Source of the DNA: an uncultured Lutibacter sp.
Lineage (GTDB): Bacteria > Bacteroidota > Bacteroidia > Flavobacteriales > Flavobacteriaceae
Assembly (NCBI RefSeq): GCF_947495725.1
Contig: NZ_CANLZZ010000001.1
Coordinates: 682,001-746,000 of the forward strand
Length of the DNA: 64,000 bases
Reading direction: 5' to 3'
Notes under the pieces: generated by a model
The model's database searches: none
Told to the model about the DNA's origin: nothing
The model's input: the letters and a program-made list of their open reading frames with translations, nothing else
Shown: piece by piece, positions 18,716 through 28,699 of the stretch
Position numbering within the stretch: position 1 is the first letter of the stretch
Layout: each line of letters begins with the position of its first letter
Made by a program: the position numbers and the translations under genes

Positions 18716-20173
18716 TTGAGCGCACTTAAACGTTTTTTTAAAGACACTATTATTTATGGTATTGCTGCGGTCTTACCGAGAGTAATTAATTTTCTGTTAG
18801 TTAAAGTTCATACAGATGCTTTGCCAAAAAGTAATTATGCTGAAAATGCAAACTTTTATATTTGGGCTGCACTATTTTCGGTTCTCTTAACTTTTGGTTT
18901 CGAAACTGCTTTTTTTAGATTTTATAAGGATGAAAAACAAAAAGATGCTTTAGTTTCTACATCATTTATAAGTTTATGTATTTCAGCAATAATATTTGTA
19001 ATTGCAATTTTTACCTTCGCCGACTTTTTTATTGAATTTTTCGATTTTAAAACCAATCCTTTACAATTAAAGTTATTTATTGGAATAATGGCAATTGATA
19101 CCTTGGCGGTTATACCATTTGCTTTTTTAAGAGCGTCTAACAAACCTATAAAGTATGCAACAATTAAATTAATTAATGTTGCAATAATTGTAACAATTAA
19201 CCTAATATTTTTAAAATTTATTCCCCAATTTTTATCTGAAGGAAAAGAGGTTCCGTCCATTTTAAAAAACCTATTTGAAAACACTTATATTGTTAATTTT
19301 ATTTTTATAGCTAACATAATTGGAAGTATTGTGTCACTGTTAATTTTATTACCAATTTTGTTTAGATTTAAGTGGAGTTTTGATACTTCAATTCTTAAAA
19401 AAATGATAAATTATAGCTGGCCTATTGCAGTAGCAGGCGTTGCATACGTTATTAACGAAAACCTTGATAAAATATTAATTGGACGATTGTTAGACAAGAA
19501 TGCAATGGGAGTTTATGCGGCTTGTTATAAACTTGCTATTTTTATGAACTTATACATTATGGCTTTTAGATTAGGAGCCGAACCATTCTTTTTTAACCAC
19601 TCAACAAATAAAAATGCAAAAGAAACATACGCTACAATTCTAAACTATTTTATAATTATTGGCGCCTTAGTTTTTGTTGGAATTGTAGTTTTTATCGACA
19701 TTTTAAAAGTTCCATTTATTAATAAAAATTACTGGGATGCCATAATTATTGTTCCTGTAGTGCTATTAGCTAACTTATTTTTGGGAATTTATCATAACCT
19801 TGCAATCTGGTATAAATTAACAGACAAAACTAGATTTGCAATGTATTTCTCCATTATTGGAGCAATAATAACCATTATTTTTAACATTGTTTTTATCCCA
19901 AAAATTGGATTTATGGCTTCAGCTTGGGCAACACTATTTGCTTATGGAATTATGATGTTGTTGTCTTATTTTATTGGAAAAAAACACTATCCTGTTCCAT
20001 ATAATATTAAAAGATCTGGAAGTTATTTAATAGTTTCGATAATTATATCCTATATTTCTTTTAATTTTTTTAGAGAAAATTATTGGGTTTCATTTGGATT
20101 GTTATTGTTATTTTTTGCCCTTATTTTTTACAATGAGAAAAAAGAAATTTTGAAAATTTTAAAAAGGAATTAG
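18716..20173 (+). CDS. Polysaccharide flippase-like membrane protein (MOP superfamily)
   Basis: A 485-residue integral membrane protein with about 12-14 hydrophobic helices. It is of the oligosaccharide flippase/Wzx type within the MOP exporter superfamily: the opening RFFKDTIIYGIAAVLPRVINFLLV and later SWPIAVAGVAYVINENLDKILIGRLL are characteristic. It presumably flips a lipid-linked glycan across the inner membrane. The start is TTG at 18716, with no ATG nearby that keeps the first helix. The next gene begins 5 bp after its stop, so it heads a rightward operon with the STAS-like gene and perhaps dut. No glycosyltransferases are nearby. Confidence 0.85.
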   Translation: MSALKRFFKDTIIYGIAAVLPRVINFLLVKVHTDALPKSNYAENANFYIWAALFSVLLTFGFETAFFRFYKDEKQKDALVSTSFISLCISAIIFVIAIFTFADFFIEFFDFKTNPLQLKLFIGIMAIDTLAVIPFAFLRASNKPIKYATIKLINVAIIVTINLIFLKFIPQFLSEGKEVPSILKNLFENTYIVNFIFIANIIGSIVSLLILLPILFRFKWSFDTSILKKMINYSWPIAVAGVAYVINENLDKILIGRLLDKNAMGVYAACYKLAIFMNLYIMAFRLGAEPFFFNHSTNKNAKETYATILNYFIIIGALVFVGIVVFIDILKVPFINKNYWDAIIIVPVVLLANLFLGIYHNLAIWYKLTDKTRFAMYFSIIGAIITIIFNIVFIPKIGFMASAWATLFAYGIMMLLSYFIGKKHYPVPYNIKRSGSYLIVSIIISYISFNFFRENYWVSFGLLLLFFALIFYNEKKEILKILKRN

Positions 20174-20178
20174 ATAAT

Positions 20179-20550
20179 ATGATTGTAGAAAAATTTAATA
20201 AAATTTCATATTTATTAGAAGTTACATATAGCGATAATGTATCAGCAAAAGAAATTATTGATTATATAAAAGCTACCAAAGAGAATAATGAATATCCAAG
20301 AATTTTAAAAATTATTTCAGATGCTAAAAAGGCAACATTTAATTTTTCAATTGAAGAACTTGAACAAATTGTTAAAGAAAATTACAAATCTTTAGAAAAA
20401 TACAATAAAATAATTGACGCAATTATAGTTGATAATCCTAAAAATACCGTTTTAACCGTTTTATATAAACGTTTTTTTAATACCGAAAAATATAAATTTG
20501 AAATTTTTGCAACTAAAGAAGCTGCTTTAAAATGGTTAAGTTTATGGTAA
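20179..20550 (+). CDS. STAS/SpoIIAA-like protein, hypothetical
   Basis: A 123-residue soluble protein. The alternation of strands and helices, and the final FATKEAALKWLSLW, resemble SpoIIAA-like STAS-fold proteins, in which the segment before the last helix has the same pattern. This is fold recognition by eye. It begins 5 bp after the flippase stop and ends 65 bp before dut. A second small protein of similar type is encoded at 25843-26265. Function unknown. Confidence 0.65.
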   Translation: MIVEKFNKISYLLEVTYSDNVSAKEIIDYIKATKENNEYPRILKIISDAKKATFNFSIEELEQIVKENYKSLEKYNKIIDAIIVDNPKNTVLTVLYKRFFNTEKYKFEIFATKEAALKWLSLW

Positions 20551-20615
20551 ACATTAAAAATTTATAATAGCTCCTAAACAAATACTTTATAAATTAATTG
20601 AATAAATAATAAAAA

Positions 20616-21047
20616 ATGCAAATACAAATCATTAACAAATCGAAACACGAATTACCAAACTACGAAACTATTGCTTCTGCAGGAATGGATTTACGTGCAA
20701 ACATAGATAAAGCTATAACCTTAAAACCATTAGAAAGAGCTATTGTAAAAACAGGTCTTTTTATCGCTTTACCAGTAGGTTCAGAAGCGCAAGTTCGTCC
20801 TCGTAGTGGATTGGCAGCAAAAAAAGGTATTACTGTTTTAAATGCTCCTGGAACTGTTGATGCAGATTATAGAGGTGAAATTGGAGTAATTTTAGTTAAC
20901 CTTTCTAATGAAGATTTTGTAATAAATGATGGTGAACGTATTGCGCAATTAGTAATTGCAAAACACGAACGTGCCCAGTGGGATGTTGTTAATGTTTTAA
21001 GTGAAACTGAACGGGGCACTGGTGGATTTGGGAGTACCGGAGTTTAG
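20616..21047 (+). CDS. dut: dUTP diphosphatase
   Basis: Trimeric dUTPase hydrolyses dUTP to dUMP and diphosphate, keeping uracil out of DNA and feeding thymidylate synthesis. All five motifs are present in 143 residues: AGMDLRA (motif 1), PRSGLA (2), [13 protein letters not shown] (3), RIAQLVI (4) and the glycine-rich [10 protein letters not shown] at the C-terminus (5). Length is typical. It lies in a rightward run with the flippase upstream and a sensor kinase 40 bp downstream. Confidence 0.97.
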   Translation: MQIQIINKSKHELPNYETIASAGMDLRANIDKAITLKPLERAIVKTGLFIALPVGSEAQVRPRSGLAAKKGITVLNAPGTVDADYRGEIGVILVNLSNEDFVINDGERIAQLVIAKHERAQWDVVNVLSETERGTGGFGSTGV

Positions 21048-21087
21048 AAATTTATATAGCTTAACATAAATAAATAACTGAAAAATA

Positions 21088-22452
21088 ATGATAAATATTG
21101 ATGTAAAAACCTTGTTTATTTTCTCTGCAGCAGCAAATATATTTATCATTTCATTATTTGCTACTTATATTAAGGTATATAAAATGAAAAATCCAATTAT
21201 TAATATTTTTGTTTTATCAAGAGTATTAGGTATTGTATTTTTAATAATGCTCTCATTACGAAACAGTTTGCCAAGTCATTTAAATATTATTATTAATAGT
21301 ACAGTTTATCTTTTTCTTGTGTATTACGAACTTTATTGTATTTCTTTTATTGAACGAGAGTTTAATTTTAAGCACTTTAAGCGCTACCTATTAATACCAT
21401 TTATTTTATCTATTATATCTTATTTTTTTATTACCATTTCCGAGAGCAACAGAATTGCTATTATGTCGCTAAATGTAGCTACAATGTATGGATTATCTAG
21501 TTATTTACTATTAACAGAAAAGGGGAAAACTAAAATACAATACTTAACAGGGTACATATTTGCAATAATTTCTTTACTAATTTTAACACGTAGTTATGGA
21601 GCTCTTAGCATTAAGGAAGTTAATATGTATTCAATGAATTATCTTATGGTAATTCCGGTTATTTTTTACTTAGTGCTAAACTTAATTTTTCCATTGCTTT
21701 TAATTTTTATTCTGAAAGAAAAAGACAATATAAAATTAAATGAATTGGTAAAAAGTAAAGATAAATTTTTTTCACTTATTGCACATGATTTAAGGGGTCC
21801 ACTTGGAGGTCTTCAGCAGATTGGAGAGCTACTTTGGTTAAATAATATTAATGATGAAGTAAGAGAAAAACTAACCAAAACTCTATATCAAAATAGTAAA
21901 AATACCTTTAACCTTTTAGATAACTTATTAAAATGGTCAAATGCTAACACTGGATTGATTATTTCTAAACCTAATAACCTAAATATTCAGGAAATTATAG
22001 CTAATAATATTCGTCTTTTTAAATCCCAAACTAAATTAAAAAACCTTACGTTAAATTGTAATTTTAAAGACAATTTGTTTGTTTATGTAGATTCTGATAT
22101 GATAGATACAGTTATTAGAAATCTTATTTCAAATGCTATAAAATTTACGCCTAATAATGGGAAAATTGAAATTGCTTTAGATAACGTTGATAAAATTAAT
22201 AATATATGTACAATTGTTATTAACGATAATGGAATTGGCTTAAATAAACGTTCTCAGTTAAAAGTTTTCGAATTGGATTCTACAATATCTACTTTAGGAA
22301 CCAATAAAGAAAAAGGAACTGGTTTAGGATTAAAACTTTGTAAAGAATTTCTATTATTAAACAAAGGCGATATTTGGATTGAAAGTAAAGTAAATAGCGG
22401 AACTAGTGTTTATATTTCATTGCCTTTAGGAGTTAATAAAACAGCAAATTAA
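21088..22452 (+). CDS. Sensor histidine kinase with seven-helix N-terminus
   Basis: The 454 residues have about seven hydrophobic helices (8-208), a HisKA domain with H233 in IAHDLRGPLGG, and an HATPase domain with NLISNAIKFTP, DNGIGL and GTGLGLKLC. There is no extracellular sensor domain, so the membrane part itself is presumably the sensor. No response regulator gene is adjacent, making this an orphan kinase. It ends directly against the stop codon of the convergent ABC gene, with no spacer. Confidence 0.9.
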   Translation: MINIDVKTLFIFSAAANIFIISLFATYIKVYKMKNPIINIFVLSRVLGIVFLIMLSLRNSLPSHLNIIINSTVYLFLVYYELYCISFIEREFNFKHFKRYLLIPFILSIISYFFITISESNRIAIMSLNVATMYGLSSYLLLTEKGKTKIQYLTGYIFAIISLLILTRSYGALSIKEVNMYSMNYLMVIPVIFYLVLNLIFPLLLIFILKEKDNIKLNELVKSKDKFFSLIAHDLRGPLGGLQQIGELLWLNNINDEVREKLTKTLYQNSKNTFNLLDNLLKWSNANTGLIISKPNNLNIQEIIANNIRLFKSQTKLKNLTLNCNFKDNLFVYVDSDMIDTVIRNLISNAIKFTPNNGKIEIALDNVDKINNICTIVINDNGIGLNKRSQLKVFELDSTISTLGTNKEKGTGLGLKLCKEFLLLNKGDIWIESKVNSGTSVYISLPLGVNKTAN

Positions 22453-23391
22453 TTATATTTTATTACTTATTTTTATATATACCTGTTGATTAATTTCTAA
22501 CCTTTTTATACTTTCAAAAAAAATTATTTCATCATTTAACATTGCTTCAATTAGATAGTAACTACCATTAAAATAAGAAGTAATAACTGTTACTTTTTTA
22601 TCTGATTTTTCAACAATTTTAATTTCATTTGGATAAAAAAGTGTTTTATTTTTTACACCAGATATTTTAGATGAAATAGTATTAATTTCATTAAAAAAAG
22701 AAGCTATATATGCATTTTTTGGATGATTATAAATTTCTTCAGGAGTTCCTTTTGCTTCAATTTTAGCATCTTTTAATACAATAATTTCATTTGCAAAAGA
22801 AAGTGCATCTTTAGTATCATGTGTAGCTACTAAACACAAAATATTTTTTGTTTTTAAATATTTAAAAAGACTTCTACGAAGTTTATTTTTCCTAAAATTA
22901 TCGATATGACTAAATGGCTCGTCCAATAACAAAACTTCAGGTTCTTTAGCTAAAACTTTTGCAATAGCAACGCGTTGTTTTTGACCTCCACTTAAGTTTA
23001 TAACTTTTGTTTTTAAAAAGTCAGTCATATCTACAACTTCTAATAGTTCGGCAATTCTACTTTTTCTATTTTTATCTAAATATGAAAGATTTTTCCCTAC
23101 ATTCTCCTCTACAGTTATATAAGGCATTAAATCGAAATCTTGAGGAAGATACTTCATAAATATTTCGCCTGGAATTAGATTAAACCTAGGTCCACGAAGT
23201 TTTTCATTATCCCAAAAAACTGTTCCTTCTTCAATATGCAATAAGCCATAAATAATTTCCAGAAGTGTACTTTTTCCACAACCACTTTCACCTACAATAG
23301 CAATATAATCACCTTTATTTGCAGTAAAGGAAATATTATTTAATACTGGTTTTTTGGTATAACCAAACGATATGTTTTCAACTTTTAACAT
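22453..23391 (-). CDS. ABC transporter ATP-binding protein with TOBE-like C-terminus
   Basis: The 312-residue ATPase has Walker A GESGCGKST (about 37-45), Q-loop LPQDFD, signature LSGGQKQRVAIAKVLA, Walker B VLLLDEP and the H-loop ATHDTKDAL. About 80 C-terminal residues after the ATPase domain resemble a TOBE-like regulatory domain, as in PotA/FbpC-type import ATPases. No permease or binding-protein gene is adjacent. It starts 9 bp after the AstE-like gene and so is the last gene of the RimB-RimK-deacylase operon; its partner is unknown. Confidence 0.88.
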   Translation of the reverse strand: MLKVENISFGYTKKPVLNNISFTANKGDYIAIVGESGCGKSTLLEIIYGLLHIEEGTVFWDNEKLRGPRFNLIPGEIFMKYLPQDFDLMPYITVEENVGKNLSYLDKNRKSRIAELLEVVDMTDFLKTKVINLSGGQKQRVAIAKVLAKEPEVLLLDEPFSHIDNFRKNKLRRSLFKYLKTKNILCLVATHDTKDALSFANEIIVLKDAKIEAKGTPEEIYNHPKNAYIASFFNEINTISSKISGVKNKTLFYPNEIKIVEKSDKKVTVITSYFNGSYYLIEAMLNDEIIFFESIKRLEINQQVYIKISNKI

Positions 23392-23400
23392 TTAAACAGC

Positions 23401-24360
23401 TTATTCAAAACCTATATGTAACAATGCATCACCTTGAATTACAACTGGAGAATGATTTGAGTTTAATATGTATCCTTGTTGTGGATTTTTAAATATTTTT
23501 TCATATTCGCCATAAGGATCGGAAATACTTCCTAATCTTACTCCCTTTTCAACTTTTTGACCTGCACTAATGTAAGATCTATACATTCCAGAATGATTTG
23601 CTCTTATCCATTTTGAACTTTTAATAATAACTGGAGGATTCTCTGGATTAGGGTTTGATATTTTTGAAGAAAAATCACGAAAACCTAAATGGTGCATTAC
23701 ATTAATTGCACCTTGAATACCAACTTTTGTAACAACTTTATCAAAATTTAAGGATTTTCCACCTTCAAAAAGAAGTACTTTTTTACCTAATTTTACCATA
23801 GAATTTCTAAAAGTTTTCTCTTGACTTTTACTAAATACAATAAAAGGCGCTCCAAATATCTCGGCCAATTTTAAGGTTTCTTCATCTTTACCATTTATTC
23901 TTACTTGAGAATAATTAAAACGTTGAGCACCACCCGTATGATAGTCAATACAAAAATCTACTTTAGGAATTACTTTTGTCATTAAATGATAAGCAAATTT
24001 ACTTGCAGAAGATCCGGTATTTGAACCTGGAAACATTCTATTTAAATCTCTACCATCTGGAAATTCTCTTGTTTGATTTAAAAATCCAAAAACATTTAAT
24101 AAAGGAATACAAATAATGGTTCCTTTTTCTGGTTTATGATAACCCGAAGCAATAATTTGACGCACTATTTCAATACCATTAGTTTCATCACCGTGAATAC
24201 CACCAATAAGCAATAAACAAGGGCCAGGAACTTTTCCTCGAGAAACAATAATTGGAATATCAACTTTTGAACGTGTAGTTAAACGTGCAATATCCATATT
24301 AATTGTTACAGACTCTCCTAATCCAACTTTTTGATTTAGAATTCTAAACTCACTCGGCAT
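23401..24360 (-). CDS. Succinylglutamate desuccinylase/aspartoacylase family zinc deacylase
   Basis: The 319-residue protein belongs to the AstE/AspA branch of M14-like zinc enzymes. Zinc-ligand segment [10 protein letters not shown] (His56, Glu59 from this start) and the third-ligand segment IDYHTGG are visible. A C-terminal beta-rich part (about 235-319) resembles the lipoyl-like domain of the subfamily. I prefer the ATG at 24360 over a TTG three codons upstream; the gene then overlaps rimK by 11 bp. Next to RimB and RimK, it may remove or process glutamyl or N-acyl groups. That is an inference; the substrate is unknown. Confidence 0.85.
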   Translation of the reverse strand: MPSEFRILNQKVGLGESVTINMDIARLTTRSKVDIPIIVSRGKVPGPCLLLIGGIHGDETNGIEIVRQIIASGYHKPEKGTIICIPLLNVFGFLNQTREFPDGRDLNRMFPGSNTGSSASKFAYHLMTKVIPKVDFCIDYHTGGAQRFNYSQVRINGKDEETLKLAEIFGAPFIVFSKSQEKTFRNSMVKLGKKVLLFEGGKSLNFDKVVTKVGIQGAINVMHHLGFRDFSSKISNPNPENPPVIIKSSKWIRANHSGMYRSYISAGQKVEKGVRLGSISDPYGEYEKIFKNPQQGYILNSNHSPVVIQGDALLHIGFE

Positions 24361-25225
24361 GACGTTCAATATAATGAATTATTTTTCCAGCAATATCAAC
24401 ACCTGTAGCCGATTCAATTCCTTCCAATCCAGGAGATGAATTTACTTCTAAAATAAGTGGCCCACGTTCAGATTGTAATAAATCTACCCCAGCAACACCT
24501 AAACCCATAACGCGCGCAGCTTTTAAAGCTGCATTTTCCTCATCAATAGATAATTTAATTATTTCAGCCGAACCTCCACGATGCAAGTTTGAACGGAATT
24601 CACCGTCTTTTCCTTGTCTTTTCATTGCTCCAACTACAACACCATCTACTACAAAAACTCTAATATCTGCACCTTTTGCTTCTTTTACAAACTCTTGGGC
24701 AATTACTCTTGCTTTTAAACCATTAAAAGCCTCTAATACTGAAGTTGCTGCCGTTTTAGTTTCAGCTAAAACAACTCCTAATCCTTGAGTTCCTTCCAAT
24801 AATTTAATAACCAAAGGTGTACCTCCAACATCGTTTATTACATCTTCCACATTTTTTGAATAGTTTGTAAAAACAGTTTTAGGAAGTCCCAAACCTGCCC
24901 TAGACAGTACTTGTAAACTTCTTAATTTATCGCGCGAACGCATTAACGCTTGAGATTCAACAGCTGTAAAAACTTTCATCATTTCGAACTGGCGAACAAC
25001 CGCAGTTCCAAAAAAAGTTACAGAAGCACCAATTCTTGGAATTACGGCATCTACATCTTTTAAAAGCTCATGTTTATATCTTATAGCTGGCTTTTTCTTT
25101 TCAATTATAATATCACATTTGGTATGATCTACAATTAACATTTCATGATTTCTCTTTTTACCAGCTTCTATTAATCTTTTTGTAGAATATAAGTTTGGAT
25201 TTCTTGATAAAACAACAATTTTCAT
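24350..25225 (-). CDS. rimK: RimK-type ATP-grasp glutamate ligase
   Basis: RimK adds glutamate residues to the C-terminus of ribosomal protein S6 in E. coli, and can also make poly-glutamate. This 291-residue protein matches RimK end to end: [72 protein letters not shown] and [14 protein letters not shown] (metal- and ATP-binding ATP-grasp residues). It is translationally coupled with the deacylase gene and starts 1 base after the protease gene. S6 as target is by homology only. Confidence 0.95.
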   Translation of the reverse strand: MKIVVLSRNPNLYSTKRLIEAGKKRNHEMLIVDHTKCDIIIEKKKPAIRYKHELLKDVDAVIPRIGASVTFFGTAVVRQFEMMKVFTAVESQALMRSRDKLRSLQVLSRAGLGLPKTVFTNYSKNVEDVINDVGGTPLVIKLLEGTQGLGVVLAETKTAATSVLEAFNGLKARVIAQEFVKEAKGADIRVFVVDGVVVGAMKRQGKDGEFRSNLHRGGSAEIIKLSIDEENAALKAARVMGLGVAGVDLLQSERGPLILEVNSSPGLEGIESATGVDIAGKIIHYIERHAE

Positions 25226-25226
25226 T

Positions 25227-25673
25227 TTAATCGTTTTTTTTGTTTAATTTTTTAAATGATAGATTTTTCTTTGCGGTATCTATTATAAATTTTTTAGATA
25301 AAAATTTTCTTCCTAAAAGAACAGGGTAGGTCATTGATCCACGCTCTGTTAATGACAATTCAATTGGATGAATTTCATTAAAAATAAGAATATCCGTTTT
25401 TATTATAAATCTACTTTCTGTAATTCCGTTCGAACTTTTTACGTTTTTTTGAATAAACTCCTTAAATGTAAAGTATTTATCGTGGTATTTGTCATGTTTT
25501 GGATCTAAAAATTGACATTTTAATACATTATTAACTATTTCAATATGATGGCAATGAAAACTAGAAGTATAAGCTCCTGTATCTATTTTTATATCAATAC
25601 CAAATAATTCCAATTTAGGAAAGTCGGCGATATCTGTTCTACCAAGTACTATTTTTATTGGATTCGTTTTCAA
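25227..25673 (-). CDS. rimB: RimB-like retropepsin-fold protease (ATP-dependent zinc protease family)
   Basis: The 148 residues belong to the PF05618 family. The retropepsin-type motif [13 protein letters not shown] puts the catalytic aspartate at D31, and [13 protein letters not shown] forms the second conserved segment. In Pseudomonas, RimB was described as a protease acting on RimK-modified S6; the assignment here is by family and by position directly upstream of rimK (1-base gap). It is probably the first gene of a four-gene leftward operon: protease, ligase, deacylase, ABC ATPase. Confidence 0.88.
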   Translation of the reverse strand: MKTNPIKIVLGRTDIADFPKLELFGIDIKIDTGAYTSSFHCHHIEIVNNVLKCQFLDPKHDKYHDKYFTFKEFIQKNVKSSNGITESRFIIKTDILIFNEIHPIELSLTERGSMTYPVLLGRKFLSKKFIIDTAKKNLSFKKLNKKND

Positions 25674-25780
25674 AAAATAAAATGTTAATTACCAAAAATA
25701 TTAAATTGTATTTCAAAATTAAACTAATTATTACTTATAACAGTATAACTGGTATTTAAGCAGTGCTTTTACTGTTTAAT

Positions 25781-25826
25781 AAAAAACAAAACGCCTTAAC
25801 CAAAAATTAAGACGTTTTGTTTTTTA
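25781..25826 (-). terminator. Terminator after the recA operon
   Basis: The arms AAAAAACAAAACG-C-CTTAA (25781-25799) and TTAAG-ACGTTTTGTTTTTT (25807-25826) pair with a single mismatch. Long A and T tracts on the two sides allow function in both directions. It lies 17 bp after the stop codon of the leftward gene at 25843. Confidence 0.8.
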
Positions 25827-25842
25827 AGTCTAATCTTAGATA

Positions 25843-26265
25843 CTAAAATGTATGTTCTAAATTATTAAGAATATTATTAAGTTTGGAGCTATTAAATTTT
25901 ATATCTAATAAATTAATTGCCTTCTCAACAGTACTACAATACTCAACATCTAAAGTTAGATTTTCATCAAACTCAGTTTGCAGTAGGTGCATTAAAGCGG
26001 TTATCATAGGTTTATCAACAAGTTGAACAGATCTATGTTTTTTATTAAAAATGTTTTTCTTAATATCAGCAAGCTTTGTTAAATCTTCAATTGTCATTTC
26101 CACTTTACAAAACCTTAAATCAACCAATATTTTATCAATAAACTTCCACTCTGGTTTTTGAAGTATATCAAGCACCTGTTCTTTATAAATATCGATACAA
26201 AAATCGCCTTCATATCTAACAACTAGTAGGTTTGAATTAATAAAAGATTGATATTTAATAATCAT
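25843..26265 (-). CDS. Hypothetical protein, possible STAS-like fold
   Basis: A 140-residue soluble protein. The opening strand NLLVVRYEGDFCIDIYKEQVLDILQ, then KILVDLRFC and CSTVEKAINLL, is reminiscent of SpoIIAA/STAS-like folds and of the protein encoded at 20179-20550. I cannot name a family with certainty. It starts 2 bp after the recA stop codon and shares its terminator, so it is almost certainly co-transcribed with recA. Function unknown. Confidence 0.7.
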   Translation of the reverse strand: MIIKYQSFINSNLLVVRYEGDFCIDIYKEQVLDILQKPEWKFIDKILVDLRFCKVEMTIEDLTKLADIKKNIFNKKHRSVQLVDKPMITALMHLLQTEFDENLTLDVEYCSTVEKAINLLDIKFNSSKLNNILNNLEHTF

Positions 26266-26267
26266 TT

Positions 26268-27278
26268 CTAATCTTCTTGATTATTAATTGCTCCTTTAAT
26301 TTTAGTTTCTAATTCATCTGCCAACTCTGGATTGTCTTGTATCAATCCTTTAACAGCATCACGTCCTTGTCCTAATTTTGTTTCGCCATAGCTAAACCAA
26401 GACCCACTTTTTTTAACAATTCCAAATTCAACAGCTAAATCTAAAATTTCACCAGTTTTTGAAATTCCTTTTCCGTACATTATGTCAAATTCTGCAACTT
26501 GAAAAGGTGGTGCAACTTTATTTTTTACCACTTTAACTTTGGTACTATTACCAATAACTCTATCGCCATCTTTAATTTGAGTTCTCCTTCTAATATCTAA
26601 ACGAACCGACGCATAAAATTTTAAGGCATTACCACCTGTTGTAGTTTCAGGATTTCCAAACATAACTCCAATTTTTTCACGTAATTGGTTAATAAAGAAT
26701 ACTGTACAGTTAGTTTTATGAATTGTTCCTGTTAATTTACGTAACGCTTGAGACATTAAACGAGCATGTAAACCCATTTTAGAATCTCCCATTTCACCTT
26801 CAATTTCACTTTTTGGTGTTAGTGCTGCAACCGAATCCACAACCACAATATCAATAGCTCCAGAGCTAATTAAATTATCTGCAATTTCTAATGCTTGTTC
26901 ACCGTGATCGGGTTGTGAAATAATTAAATTATCTACATCTACACCTAATTTTTCAGCATAAAAACGATCAAAAGCGTGTTCAGCATCAATAAATGCAGCA
27001 ATACCTCCTGCTTTTTGAGCTTCGGCAATTGCATGTAAAGTTAAGGTTGTTTTACCCGAAGATTCTGGCCCATAAATTTCAATAACTCTTCCTCTTGGAT
27101 ATCCACCAACACCTAATGCTAAATCTAAGCCTAAGGATCCTGATGAAATTGCATCTATATCTTCTATAACTACATCTCCCATTTTCATTACAGTTCCTTT
27201 TCCATAAGCTTTATCTAATTTATCTAAGGTAAGTTGTAACGCTTTTAATTTTGCTGCTTTTTCTTTGTCTTCTGCCAT
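26268..27278 (-). CDS. recA: Recombinase RecA
   Basis: RecA forms filaments on single-stranded DNA, catalyses strand exchange and, where an SOS system exists, stimulates LexA cleavage. The 336 residues show Walker A GPESSGKT (70-77), [20 protein letters not shown] (Walker B and L1 region), [20 protein letters not shown] (L2) and the usual acidic C-terminus. The length is slightly short but normal for Bacteroidetes. I could not see a LexA-like palindrome in the 100 bases upstream. It leads a two-gene operon. Confidence 0.98.
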   Translation of the reverse strand: MAEDKEKAAKLKALQLTLDKLDKAYGKGTVMKMGDVVIEDIDAISSGSLGLDLALGVGGYPRGRVIEIYGPESSGKTTLTLHAIAEAQKAGGIAAFIDAEHAFDRFYAEKLGVDVDNLIISQPDHGEQALEIADNLISSGAIDIVVVDSVAALTPKSEIEGEMGDSKMGLHARLMSQALRKLTGTIHKTNCTVFFINQLREKIGVMFGNPETTTGGNALKFYASVRLDIRRRTQIKDGDRVIGNSTKVKVVKNKVAPPFQVAEFDIMYGKGISKTGEILDLAVEFGIVKKSGSWFSYGETKLGQGRDAVKGLIQDNPELADELETKIKGAINNQED

Positions 27279-27375
27279 AAGTCTGTATAATTTTTTTAAA
27301 AAATGATTGTTGCTAAAATATAAAAAAGTATTGAGTATATTTAGAGATTATTTATTATTTATTAACTGTTTTAAA

Positions 27376-27888
27376 ATGAAAAAATTACTACTCTTAACAA
27401 TTTTTACTATAATGATTATTAATAAGTTACAATCTCAAAACGATGTTAAATCTGCTTTCTTACTAAAATGGGATAATTCTAAAAATTATTTATTAGAAAT
27501 GGCAGAATTAATGCCTTATGAAATGTATGATTTTAAACCAACTGAACGTCAAATGAGTTTTCAAGAACAATTGCTTCATATAAGAAGTAATATGGTTTGG
27601 TTAAGCGAAAAATATTTTATGAGTGAAGGTGAAAAATCTGATAAAATAAATCCAAATTCTAAAGAAGAAGTAATTCAACATTTAACAGCTTCATTTAATA
27701 AGGTTTCAAAATTAATTAAAACCATTTCTTTGGAAGATTTAACCACTGAAGTTGATTTTTTTGCTGGACCAAAAAGTAAACTTCAAATTTTAAATTTATT
27801 ACAAGATCACGTAACGCATCATCGCGGACAATTAATTGTATATTTGAATTTAAATACTATTGAACCTCCAAAATATAGAGGTTGGTAA
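27376..27888 (+). CDS. Exported DinB-fold protein
   Basis: I place the start at the ATG at 27376; the longer frame from a TTG at 27307 would hide the signal peptide MKKLLLLTIFTIMIINKLQSQ. The 170-residue product is a DinB-like four-helix protein with potential metal ligands in QLLHIRSNMVWL and DHVTHHRGQLIVYL. DinB-fold proteins include thiol S-transferases and metal-dependent enzymes, but export makes those cytoplasmic roles doubtful. It is divergent from recA and followed at 10 bp by the cupin gene. Confidence 0.82.
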   Translation: MKKLLLLTIFTIMIINKLQSQNDVKSAFLLKWDNSKNYLLEMAELMPYEMYDFKPTERQMSFQEQLLHIRSNMVWLSEKYFMSEGEKSDKINPNSKEEVIQHLTASFNKVSKLIKTISLEDLTTEVDFFAGPKSKLQILNLLQDHVTHHRGQLIVYLNLNTIEPPKYRGW

Positions 27889-27898
27889 AACTATAATT

Positions 27899-28240
27899 AT
27901 GAAAAAATCATCGCTTTCAGAAAATATTACCTATAACTCAAATAAAGCTACAATTTCCGTTTTATTTGAAACCGAAACTACCAAAGAAATTAGAATAGTT
28001 ATGAAAAAAAATCAGGTTATGAAAGAACATAAAACTTCTTTTCCTATAACTGTTGAAATTTTTGAAGGAGCTATTAATTTTGGTGTCGATGGTACAATTC
28101 ATAAATTAATTAAAGGAGATTTAGTTTCATTAGAAGCTAGTATTCCTCATGATTTAGTGGCTGTTGAAAATAGTATTGTTCGTTTAACATTATCAAAACT
28201 AGATTCTGTAGATCGTGTTGTAAAAGTTTCTGAATCCTAA
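27899..28240 (+). CDS. Small cupin-domain protein
   Basis: I start it at the ATG at 27899 because the longer frame overlaps the DinB gene. The 113 residues form a single cupin beta-barrel: MKEHKTSFPITVEIFEGAI is motif 1 and GDLVSLEASIPHDLVAVENS is motif 2. The histidines in KEHK and IPHDL could bind a metal, but motif 1 lacks the full HxH, so metal binding is uncertain. It sits 9 bp upstream of an ACT-domain gene. Function unknown; such proteins are often regulatory or small-molecule binding. Confidence 0.8.
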   Translation: MKKSSLSENITYNSNKATISVLFETETTKEIRIVMKKNQVMKEHKTSFPITVEIFEGAINFGVDGTIHKLIKGDLVSLEASIPHDLVAVENSIVRLTLSKLDSVDRVVKVSES

Positions 28241-28249
28241 ACAAATATT

Positions 28250-28663
28250 ATGGCTGGAGAAACAAATTTAGAAACTCTTATAAAGGGAATGAAACCCATA
28301 TTAAACACTGGAGATTATGTATTTTGCACAGTTAAAAATTTAGAAAATATAAACCGAAATGATACTGTTTGTGAGTTTAAAGAAATTGAAGGTACAACCA
28401 TTGTAATTGAACGAAATAAAGCAGATATTTTAAAATTGAAGTATAATTATATAGCTTCTTGGATTACATTAACAATACACTCTTCATTAGATGCCGTAGG
28501 CTTAACAGCTTTATTTTCTAATGAATTGGCTAAAAATAATATTAGTTGCAACGTAATTGCTGCTTATTATCACGATCATATTTTTGTTGATAAACATGAT
28601 GCTCAAAAAGCAGTTGAGGTTTTAAAAAACTTATCTAAAAAAACCGACCTCAACTTATTATAA
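28250..28663 (+). CDS. ACT-domain protein (ACT_3/ACT_7 type)
   Basis: A 137-residue cytoplasmic protein with two ACT-like halves. The N-terminal [15 protein letters not shown] is the usual opening of the family once called DUF2241. The C-terminal half [55 protein letters not shown] is a canonical ACT fold. ACT domains usually bind amino acids and regulate enzymes, but no enzyme is attached here. Its last codons lie inside a hairpin that terminates the convergent SDR gene. Confidence 0.85.
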   Translation: MAGETNLETLIKGMKPILNTGDYVFCTVKNLENINRNDTVCEFKEIEGTTIVIERNKADILKLKYNYIASWITLTIHSSLDAVGLTALFSNELAKNNISCNVIAAYYHDHIFVDKHDAQKAVEVLKNLSKKTDLNLL

Positions 28664-28677
28664 AATTAAGGTCGGTT
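28637..28677 (-). terminator. Terminator of the SDR gene, overlapping the ACT gene end
   Basis: The arms AACCGACCT (28642-28650) and AGGTCGGTT (28669-28677) pair perfectly. An A-run at 28637-28643 gives a seven-U tail leftward. The stop codon of the rightward ACT gene (28661-28663) lies in the loop. Confidence 0.8.
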
Positions 28678-28699
28678 ATATAAAATTCTAAAAAACTAC

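Noticed and set aside
27307-27375. TTG start 23 codons upstream for the DinB-fold gene
   Set aside because: The ATG at 27376 begins directly with a good signal peptide; the extension has none and would overlap the recA promoter region.
27860-27898. Upstream start for the cupin gene overlapping the DinB gene
   Set aside because: The ATG at 27899 follows the DinB stop by 10 bp and gives a normal-size single cupin.
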